From the NCBI GenBank assembly GCA_032622095.1, contig CP136069.1:203282690-203346689 (forward strand): a stretch of DNA of 64,000 nucleotides, read 5' to 3'. This DNA comes from Siphonodentalium dalli (taxonomy: Eukaryota; Mollusca; Scaphopoda; Gadilida; Siphonodentaliidae). This document shows, piece by piece, positions 50,401 to 62,400 of this stretch (the first letter of the stretch is position 1; each line of letters begins with the position of its first letter). The notes beneath the pieces are model-generated. The model saw only the letters and a list, made by a program, of their open reading frames with translations. It had not been told where the DNA came from and made no database searches. The position numbers and the translations under genes are program-made.

Positions 50401-53400
50401 ATAAAAGGTCAGCCGACCACAGTGTCCCCCGAAATCGTGGCAAGTCGATGTGGCTTTGTTAAAAGAAATTAATAAAAAATGTTGAAATTTTCTAAGTCGA
50501 AAAGAGTTAATAACAAAAATTTATATACATGTTGCACATCTCCAATATGTGGGTAACAATACTCTGAAGTTTCAAATATCTACGATCAAAACTGTAGGAG
50601 GAGTTGATTACACCATGAAGGTACCCTCATACAGAAAATTATAAAAAATGTTGAAAAGGGTTAATAACTTTGTCAAAAAATATTTTTTCCGTCATCTATA
50701 TACATGTTGCAAATCTTCAATATATGGGCAACAATTTTCAAATCTCTAGGATGAAAACTGTAGGAGGAGTTGATTACATCATGAAGGTACTCAAAAGTGT
50801 GATGGACGGATACACGAACGGCTCGACGAACGGCTAGACGGACCGACGGACGGATGGACGGATCCAATTTCTATAGTCCCCCGAAAATTTATTTTTCGGG
50901 GGACAATAAACAATTAAAAAATAGTCTTATTATGGGAAAATGGCTGTAAGTGGATATTTATGGTGGCCATCTCCAAGAGGCATATACATTTTGATGGTAG
51001 TATGTTAAGTATTGAATGTATGTATTTTGTATGAAGTAGTTTATGGAGGTAGCTCGAAGTTGACATTGACCATGATAAATCAGGGTATTATATCAATTCA
51101 TGATCCACCAAAGTCCATATTAACTCTGAGAAATCTGAATGTGTGTTTGTATTATTACTTCTATAATATAGCATATATAATATTTATGTCTGATCCCCAA
51201 GTCATCAGACCTATATGAATTGAATGGTTGAGAGGGATCCATATGTTTGAGTCTATGGTTTCATCAAAATTAGAGTTTTCTCGTATATGTATCTTGAATC
51301 ATTCTGCAAAAATTATGATGGAGTTAAGTACTGAATCATTTTGTTAGAACAATAAACTGTTGTACTTGTGCGAACATTGGCAATTTCAAACTTATGGCCA
51401 AAATAGGACAATATTCGATTCTTGGTCTAAAACTGAAATATTTTACACTAAATATTGGTTGGAAAATTTCATAATCAGAGCAATTGTAAGATTTTTTCGA
51501 TCTAAAATTTGCAACTGCTTTTATATCAGGCATGCAATTTCCAACAGATGAAACTTTTGATCAAATTTGTGGTGTGAGATACACCCATATCCTATCATCA
51601 CAATCTTTCACTGACCTTCACATTAGCAGTGAATGTGCTTTTGACGGCTGGCGTGTCTTGACACGGGAAGAAACATCGGTTACAGACGGACTGACCCTGC
51701 GTATACATAAATGGATTCTCCTTCCCTGCAAGAGATAACCATTTTGTTGAGGTCACATAAAGTTGAGGAATCTGAGGGCAAACTTAAAGGCCCACTTAAC
51801 CCTTTACCCAACAGAAGGGCCCTGTGCCAATGCATTCTCTTATATATGCGAGTCGACCATAGGTCGCCTCGCATATATAAGAGAATGCATTGGCTTAACA
51901 CATTAAAAATTATAAAATTGTTAAAAAATGTAAGAAAAAATGGTAAAAAGTGTTAAAAAAAGTTTTTTTTTAGGCCAATGCATTCTCTTATATATGCGAG
52001 GCGACCTATGGTGGACTCGCATATATAAGAGAATGCATTGGCACAGGGCATAACTGTAACTATCACAATGTGGTCAAGGAGCCGGTTCCAATGATATCCA
52101 TATTTGTATGGTTTTATTGAGACATACCGAAGATATTTTAGGCTGTTGAAGCTTTATTTGGCCGGTTTTGGCCGGTTTGTTGGGTAAAGGGTTAATTTTC
52201 AAACTCCCAGATCACATATATAATATATGCCATATTATATACCATTTGAAAGAGGAAGCTCCAAAACATTGTATTATCAACTTATCCAGTGTAATAAACT
52301 GTAAACATGTTGTTTTGTTGAGTTACCAACATGTTTTTATCATCCAGATTGTAGTAAAAACTGTATTATTTTCACTGGAGGGGGAATAACTCTATATCTT
52401 AAAGATAAAGTTATTCCCCTTCTATTGAAAATTCATCTTTAATTTGAATTCTGTTGCATTTTCGAGTCACCAATTATTTTTTTATAGTGCCTTGATATAC
52501 GGTTTTAACAACAATCTATGCCATAAAATATGATTAAAATACTATAATTCATCACCATTTGAAACATCTGTGTCTCAGAAGATGCCCATAGAGAAATAGA
52601 AAACAGCTGAAATCATAGAAAGATTACCCCTGTTTTGGCTCCCAGAATGCAACAGAAGATGAAATTTCAATGGAAGGGTAATAACACTATCTTTAAGATA
52701 TAGAGTTATTCCGCCTCCATTGAAAATAATACACTTTTTACTACAATCTGGATGACAAAAACTTGTTGGTAACTCAACAAAAACAACATGTTCACAGTTT
52801 ATTACACCGGATAAGTTGATAATACAATGTTTTGGAGCTTCCTCTTTCAAATGGTATATAATATAACATATATTTTATATATGTAATCTGGGGGTTCGAA
52901 AATTAAGTGGGTCTTTAATATCTTCATTCCAAAGTGAATTGCTCGTCCATGAGTATTTAGTATAGAAACTTAGAAGGGTTAAATTGAATGATGTTAAACA
53001 ATGCACGGTATCTGCAGCATGATCGATCAAATCATAGATCAAGTTTTATTAACCCTTTCTTGGCAGTAGCTGCGCTGGTGCAGCATTAAATATCATGTGT
53101 CAGTGCATTCTCTTATATATGCGAGTCTCCCATAAGGAGCCTCCCATATATAAGAGAATGTAGTGGCTCACACGGTCAAGGTAAATATCAAACTCCAGGC
53201 GAAGTTATCTCCCATCGCTCCGCTGAGATATCACTCACTGCCGTAAGGACATTTGGTAAGGATTTCTTACGTGTTCTTAGTTCTTATATTTTAGGATTAA
53301 AATTGTCTATGTCTGGCTCAGTCTATATAGCGAAAGAATTACCATTATTGCAAACTTTTGTTGGTCAAAATAAGATAATAGGTGACTAAATATAGTTCTG

Positions 53401-56400
53401 ACGATATGTAAAAATAGATGTATCGGTCCGCAAAGTACCATCCTTGTGGCAGTGCTATATCGCAGTGCTAATGTAGAGAGAGCTGCATGGAGTTTGGGTA
53501 AATATAGTTAGGCTAATGCATTCTCTTATAAATGCGAGGCGCCCTATGAGAGACTCGCATATATAAGAGAATGCATTGGCACAGGGTTTTCTCAAAATTT
53601 CAGGAAGCTCAAGTCATGAAAGGGTTAACAAACATGTTACACAGTAGAATTGAACAAATACCTGCGGTCTGTGATGGTTCCAGCCAACATATACCGGGAC
53701 CACCATCACCCGCCTGATATGCTATTTGTAGACTGAAATCTCTTCCGGCTGTAAACTCGCTGGCAAGCTGTAAATAAACATGTCTTTATTAACCAATTCT
53801 ATAAATAAACATGTCATCATATTAACCCAGTCTATAAATAAACATGTCTTTATTAACCAATTCTATGCTGCATGGTTTCTCCCATTCAGTTATAAAAGTA
53901 TGTATAGGTCTACTGTACAGTAATGCTCTAAGTAATCGACTCCTTAACCACAGCAGAATTATGGGTAACTTTTCAGGATTTAGTCGGAAATATGGCTTGT
54001 TCCGACAAGCCATATTTCCGACTAAATCCTGAAATATTACCCATAACTCTGCTGTGGTTAAGGAGTCGATTACTTAGAGCATTACTGTAGGACAGGGATG
54101 TGAGCACCCCAGCCCATACATGTATATAATAGGTATCACAAAATTATCGTGCGCTTATCATGATTATATGTTTACATTCAATTTTTTTTTAGATATGTTA
54201 CACCTCGGGATACGGACATACAGACTAATATTTTGACTATATATATATATGTTACAAGATACAGATTTTCCCCTGCACTGCATGTTGTGACTACCCCCCC
54301 CCCCCCCCCCCCACCCCCAATAGCTCTTGTTCTGGCTGTTTCACGACATGTTTGTATTAAACAAACGTGACCTCTGATGGTTATATAAACAAATTAATAT
54401 AAAATTCATAGTTGTATAGTTTGTGCTTTCATTGCTTTGTACGTGGATTCTGTAATATAAATAAATGCATATGAAGAGCGCTTGGTCCACGATTTGCATG
54501 TGAAGTACATGATCATATGACAACGGTACAATGGTCACTTTATAAGTTGAACAAACCGTTACAGAATAATTATATTAACTAAACTTATTTAAAGTGACAC
54601 ATACAAATTACTCTGTAAAACTACTGAAATTTTGGCGTAAAAAAGACGATAACTTACTGATGAATATGACCTGAGATTCAGGGTTCTCTAGAATTTATTT
54701 ATTACCCTTTTTTAGTTTTGGACTGGCTAAAACTGCTCTGATGGCAGACTTCCTCTTCATCATTAGCGGAATTTAACCCTTGATCATTTTTAAAATTTAT
54801 TGATTATAATAATGTGATACATTGATGGAAAGAGCTCTAAGAGCTCTTTCCATCAATGTATCAAATTATTATAATCACTAAATTTTAAAAATGATCAAGG
54901 AAATATGGGTTGATACAAAAATCGGACTCGGCACTGAAAGGGTTAAGCTTCCAGTGAGCACGGTAGGGTACTTTTGTGCAGACCCAGGACACTGTAGCAC
55001 CCCCCCCATTCTGATGTGGACACCATAGAACAATATCATTGAAAAGTAATCATTGGAATGGTCTACTATTCATCTGGAGAGATGTTGAGGTAATAAAAGC
55101 AGACGACAGACAGATAAACATTGTACAAGAGCAGAATGGTTCATATTCATTGGTGGGAAATGTTCAGATAATAAGTTCAACGAATTTATGGCATTGTTAG
55201 ACATGTCTTAATTTGTACTCTGTTTCTTGGAATGGCTTCTTGTCGTCAACTATTATCAATGATGCTGTCTGATAATGATGGCCAGACTCCCTTGGGATTT
55301 GAGATGGTAGTTTTTGAAGACCGAGGTGGAATGGTCTGGCGATAAAATATGTCAGTACATCAGAATGTAAATCAGAAAGAAGGTTTTGAAGTCAAGCTGT
55401 AGGATTATTTAATGTTGGCACCTGATCTTACGCTGACACACTAGCACTGACCTGCACACAGCACTAGGGGGAGGCATTCCAACATGGGGTGGTCTGTCTA
55501 TATACACTGACCTGCATGCAGCACAAGGGGGAGGCATTCCAACATGGGGTGGTCTGTCTATATACACTGACCTGCATGCAGCACAAGGGGGAGGCATTCC
55601 CAAATGGGGTGGTCTGTAGGGAACAGCGATCTATGTTTTTCAACCAGAATGGATTCAACTCACACGGAGATATGGTGAAGAAGTTTCCACTTCAGTACAT
55701 GCATGTCAGAGTGTCGATTAACCCCTTCTATACTAAATACTCATTTCTGAGTAGTTCCCCTTTTGGAATGTTCACATAATAAGTTCAACAAACAACATAT
55801 GGTAATTTGTTGAACTTATTATCTGAATATTTCCTAATGGATAACTACTTGTCATTGAGTATCTAGTATAGAAAGGATTAAATTTATCGAAGTCAAGGCA
55901 CCACAGAGTTTAAAAAGAGAGTTCCACAAAGCAGGGTGTGAGACCTTCAACGTGTGTAGTCAGGAATCATGCAAAACATCTTTAACCCTTTCAATGTTAA
56001 AGCATCATTGATGAGTAGTTATCCCATAGGAGATGTTCAGATAATAAGTTTCACCCTTTCTATACTAAAGCATCATTGATGAGTAGTTATCCCATAGGAA
56101 ATATTCAGATAAGTTTAACCCTTTCTATGCTAATGCAACCTTGATGAGTAGTTATCCCATAGGAAATGTTCAGATAATAATTTTCGCCCTTTCTATACTG
56201 AAGCATTATTGATGAGTAAGTTTATGCCGCGGTACTTTTAGTTAACACAGTCGCCTATGGAAAATAATTAGGTGTTTGACTGTTTGTAACCTATAGAGGA
56301 GACCTTTTTGAGTGAATACTAGAACTATTCAATGAGTGACACCGAATCACAAGTCACGAGTTGAAAATTGATATTTCCACTGTTGTTGATAATGAAATAA

Positions 56401-59400
56401 TATGGGATTCACTCAAAACACCATCGGTGTTCTATTTAGTATATGCTTTAACCCTTTACCCAACAGAAGGGCCCTGTGCCAATGCATTCTCTTATATATG
56501 CGAGTCGACCATAGGTCGCCTCGCATATATAAGAGAATGCATTGGCTTAACACATTAAAAATTATAAAATTGTTAAAGAATGTAAGAAAAAATGGTAAAA
56601 TGTGTTAAAAAAAGATTTTTTTTAGGCCAATGCATTCTCTTATATATGCGAGGCGACCTATGGTCGACTCGCATATATAAGAGAATGCATTGGCACAGGG
56701 CATAACTGTAACTATCACAATGTGGTCAAGGAGCCGGTTCCAATGATATCCATATTTGTATGGTTCTATTGAGACAGACCGAAGATATTTTAGGCTGTTG
56801 AAGCTTTATTTGGCCGGTTTTGGCCGGTTTGTTGGGTAAAGGGTTAACCATGTCAATAATTATTATTTTTAATGCTTAAAAATGCATTATCTGAATTAAC
56901 GCTCCTAAATTACTATTTCTTTGGCTTTGGAGGTGAAAAATATTTGATTCAAGTCGAGGAACCCACCAATCAAAGCTCATAGTGATCAGATATTGATTTT
57001 TTAAGTTTGTTATATCTCGAGATGTGCAATTATATAAAACATCATCAAACAGATGGTATCGGACAAAATTGCAGATGAAGATGGATAACTCTAAAATCAA
57101 ATGATAATACAGCCATATTTCATGGAACAAAATGTTGATAAATAACACATTTTGGGAAATTTTATATCATAGTTGACAGTGGTTAGCATTATTTTGTTGC
57201 AATTAATCAATTAGGATGACTAAAGCATATTTTGAAGAATTGTTGTTGTTGTATCTTGATGATATAGGGACCATCTGATCGGATTGAGTACCTTTAAAGT
57301 TGCTAAATTAAGCAGCATTTTCACTTATAATAGCACAACAAATTTAACAGTACACGGAACCGATCAGCTGATAGGTAGCAAACCGCTTTCAATTCATGAC
57401 GCCAGCTGATTTTACTGGAAATAAGCGACATGAAGATATAATTTTGAACAAAATGATATCTTTACTGTCGGTCTAGACAATAAATATAATATTTACGTTG
57501 CGTCTATTTCCCACTATTTAATGGGGAAGCATATAATAAGGAACAGATTAAAGTGACCATATTAATTTCTAATTGTTTTAATTTCTGATTTACATTTATA
57601 TCTTTCAATTTATCAGAGATCTGCAGGAAGAGGAACATAAGATTAACCCTTCCATGAATGGAGCTTCCTGAAATTTTGTGAAAACCATGTGCTAATGCAT
57701 TCACTTATATATGTGAGTCACCCACAGGAGCCTCACATATATAAGAGAATGAATGCTCTGGCACAGGATCTTTATCACCAGTGCAGCTCCTGTCACGAAA
57801 GGATTACTTATCCCTTTACCCAACAAAACGGCCAAAACCGGCCAAATAAAGCTTCAACAGCCTAAAATATCTTCGGTCTGTCTCAATAGAACCATACAAA
57901 TATGGATATCATTGGAACCGGCTCCTTGACCACATTGTGATAGTTACAGTTATGCCCTGTGCCAATGCATTCTCTTATATATGCGAGTCGACCATAGGTC
58001 GACTCGCATATATAAGAGAATGCATTGGCACAGGGCCCTTCTGTTGGGTAAAGGGTTAAAGTTAAATATAAACCTGTATGTGCAGAGCTTTCCCATATCC
58101 TGTGAAATCTCTGACACTGAAGGTGAGATTTTCAGTAGAGTTATCTTCCTTCAACTGTATCGTTTCCACCTTCAGGGTTTCATAAATATCAAGGATAACT
58201 GAAAAGTAATAAAAAGTGTTAACGACAATATAATACAATATAATACAATAAAAGTCACTGACCAAAATGTCTCCCGACAAAGGTGACAGGTTTTCAGATT
58301 CCTGTACAACAAACTGTAGGATGAATTGATTACACCAATATGATACAAAGTGCATATTCACTAAATATTTTGCACATCTTCAATGTGTCGAGAAAGAGTC
58401 AATAACTCTATACCGGTAATAAAAAAAACATAAAACATTTCTATGCCGAAAAGTGGCAATAACTCTGACTGAACTCAAAATCGGAGATACGCAGGTTTCC
58501 ATGCTGGTTGACATCCGAGCCAAGTTTTAAAAACTTGACTGGAAAATGACGGAATGTAGACTAGGTCAAAAGATTCCCAGGATGATCGATTCTATGCTGA
58601 AAAATGGCAATAACTCCACCGAAATGGCAATAACTCCGCCAAAATGAGTCTGACCAAACTCAAAATCACAGGTGCGCATATTCCCATGCTGGTTGATACA
58701 TGGCGTAAGTTTTAGATGATAGAATACAGACTTGGACAAAGTTCCGGATGGACACACAAACTAGAGTCATTACTATAGTCCTCCGACGCAATGTCGGGGG
58801 AAAATAATCAGGGGAGTCAGAGCATGGGAGGGGGTGGGCAGATGGTGTCACATGACCTTCTCCTCCTACCCTTTCATACTTCATAGAGTGGCAAGAAATA
58901 CCTCTGATATCAGCATTGCTGTAATGTCCTAAGAGACAATATACCAATTCTAGAAGTGAAATATGAGCTTGGGCATGGAAAGTGCTTTAAAATGTGGTGG
59001 GTGTGATTTCCAAACTTTGCCATTTCGGCATTTATTCCAATACCTCTGAATGAAAAAAGTGCACTTTTCTGGAAGTTTTTCTAAAAATTTCCTTTAAAAA
59101 GCATTTTTTTCTCTCAATATTATCTGTTAGAACTATTAAATTTGAACAATGAACAATTTGATATCGACTTCTAAAGCTGGATTGGAAGAACTCATCGATA
59201 TGTGCGACAGTTACAGTAAGTCGTGGCGGTTCGTTTTCTCGCACACGAAGAGCGCTATTGTGGTGTTTAATGAAACTAAGAGTCAACATGACCGACAAAA
59301 GAGAACATGGCCCATTGGTGAGCAACGACTTCCCGAATCTACCGAAGCACTGCATCTTGGAATCAGACAATGCAAATTCCAAAATGACCAGCGTAGGTCT

Positions 59401-62400
59401 TCTGCCGTCTCTGACAAGATGAGGAAATCTTATTTCTCTATTTCTGGCAGGGACATTGTTAAACAACGCACACCAACGACGATGGCTTCCCTTTTAAAAT
59501 CTATCGTCCTCCCAAAAAGCCTATTTGGATGTGAGATTATGCCTCTCTCTTCAGCCTCGAACACATATCACATGGAAAAGGCTTACCGCACATGCTTAAA
59601 ACACATTCAAGGACTTCCGACGCGTACGCCTACGAACATCGCTATGAGTTTACTGGGACTCATGCCACTCGAAAGAGAAATACATATTAAGAAACTCGTC
59701 TTCCTAGCTGACCTCATACATCTTCCACAAAATCACCAAGTGCCACTCAGGACATTCATCTTTAATTTTATCAATGTACAATCTTTAGTCGCCATACCAG
59801 CGGTTATGTTGCAGATGTCATCCACCTGCTCCACCAGTATGACCTCTACAATTTCTTGGAATCATTCATGGAGACCGGTAAATTTCCGTCCAAACATACT
59901 TGGAAAGAACTTTGTAACTCAACTATACAGCGTCACTATATATCAGAATGGGATCGCAAAGTTACTTCCGTCTCATCACTGGAAATATTCCGTTTAACAC
60001 ACTGCTAACCACTCTCAGTCTGGAGCATCTGGAGATTGCTCAAATGTCATCCCCAGTGTTCCCAGACACTAAAGCCCCTCTCCTTACTTCTGAACAGAAC
60101 GATGTTTGACAACAATAGCACATGTTGTGCTTGTACTAACTCATTTAGTAACGAATTACTGCACGCCATGCGACACTGCACAGACGACCGTTTGCTTGCG
60201 ATCAGGAATGCCTATTGAGAGCATATAATTAACCGATTCGGTGTGGCTACATTTCTGCACTTGGACTCGAGTGATGACTGTTCAGTACTCGCCTTCCTCC
60301 TTGGAAGCGACTGCTTGAATCCGCCCGACGTCATAACAAAGAACCTAGACCAAATCATCCTGGATTCTGCCTATTTTATCTTTGTTATGTGCCAACTGAT
60401 CGATCGTGTTCATACTTAGACATCAACACCAAGGAAGAAAATCTGTATTATTCCACATCACCATTTTGTACGAAACCATTATTCTTATTGTATTATGTAT
60501 ATAATATCTTCTCCAGCAATGGGGGTATGAAATAAATATATATATCTATATATATATAGTCCTCCGACGCAATGTCGGGGGGAAATAATCAGGGGCGTCA
60601 GAGCATGGGAGGGGGTGGGCAGATGGTGTCACATGACCTTCTCCTCCTACCCTTTCATACTTCATAGAGTGGCAAGAAATACCTCTGATATCAGCATTGC
60701 TGTAATGTCCTAAGAGACAATATACCAATTCTAGAAGTGAAATATGAGCTTGGGCATGGAAAGTGCTTTAAAATGTGGTGGGTGTATTTCAAAACTTTGC
60801 CATTTCGGCATTTATTCCAATACCTCTGAATGAAAAAAGTGCACTTTTCTGGAAGTTTTTCTAAAAATTTCCTTTAAAAGGCATTTTTTTTCTCTCAATA
60901 TTTTCTGTTAGAACTATTAAATTTGAACAATGAACATTGCTTCTGGAGTATATTTTCCAGATTTTGAGAAAAAATATAAATAAAAAGCCACCATCTCTCA
61001 TTGCCTGAGAACACAGATATTTTATGTTAACCCTTTCTATACTACATACTCATTGACGAGTAGTTACCTCATTAACCCTTTCTATACTACATACTCATTG
61101 ACGAGTAGTTACCTCATTAACCCTTTCTATACTACATACTCATTGACGAGTAGTTCCCTCATTAACCCTTTCTATACTACATACTCATTGACAAGTAGTT
61201 CCTTTATTAACCCTTTCTATACTACATACTCATTGACGAGTAGTTCCTTTATTAACCCTGTCTATACTACATACTCATTGACGAGTAGTTCCCTTATTAA
61301 CCCTTTTTATACTACATACTCATTGACGAGTAGTTCCTTTATTAACCCTGTCTATATTACATACTCATTGACGAGTAGTTCCTTTATTAACCCTGTCTAT
61401 ACTACATACTCATTGACGAGTAGTTCCCTTATTAACCCTTTCTATACTACATACTCATTGACGAGTAGTTCCCTCATTAACCCTTTCTATACTACATACT
61501 CATTGACGAGTAGTTCCTTTATTAACCCTTTCTATACTACATACTCATTGACGAGTAGTTCCCTTATTAACCCTTTCTATACTACATACTCATTGACGAG
61601 TAGTTCCCTTATTAACCCTTTCTATACTACATACTCATTGACGAGTAGTTCCCTTATTAACACTTTCTATACTACATACTCATTAACGAGTAGTTACCTC
61701 ATTAACCCTTTCTATACTACATACTCATTGACGAGTAGTTCCTTTATTAACCCTTTCTATACTACATACTCATTGACGAGTAGTTCCCTTATTAACCCTT
61801 TCTATACTACATATTCATTGACGAGTAGTTCCCTTATTAACCCTTTCTATACTACATACTCATTGACGAGTAGTTCCCTTATTAACACTTTCTATACTAC
61901 ATACTCATTGACAAGTAGTTACCTCATTAACCCTTTCTATACTACATACTCATTGACGAGTAGTTCCCTTATTAACACTTTCTATACTACATACTCATTG
62001 ACGAGTAGTTACCTCATTAACCCTTTCTATACTACATACTCATTGACGAGTAGTTCCTTTGGGAAATGTTCACATAATAAGTTCAACAAACAAAAGTTCC
62101 GACCAATGAATATGATTTCTTCTACTCTTGTGTTATCTCTTTTTCTGTCTGTCGTCTGCTCATGTATCCGGAGCACCCTTCTAAATTAATAATAGGTCAT
62201 ACCAATATTTTTTATAACTGAATGGGAGAATCCATTTAGTATAGAAAGGGTTAACAGCTTTATGCTTGTTTTTGTGTACATACCTTCCTTTGTTGATTTT
62301 AAGGTTGTTTTTGTGTACATACCTTCCTTTGTTGATTTTAAGTTTGTTGTGTGTACATACCTTCCTTTGTTGATTTTAAGGTTGCTGTGTGTACATACCT

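Noticed and set aside
59149-59997. Host gene of 282 codons
   Set aside because: The sequence is the C-terminal part of a LINE reverse transcriptase, truncated at the direct-repeat border and frameshifted later.
61053-62189. 378-codon open frame with [14 protein letters not shown] repeats
   Set aside because: It is the 45-bp MITE2-end array; the frame stays open because the unit is a multiple of 3.
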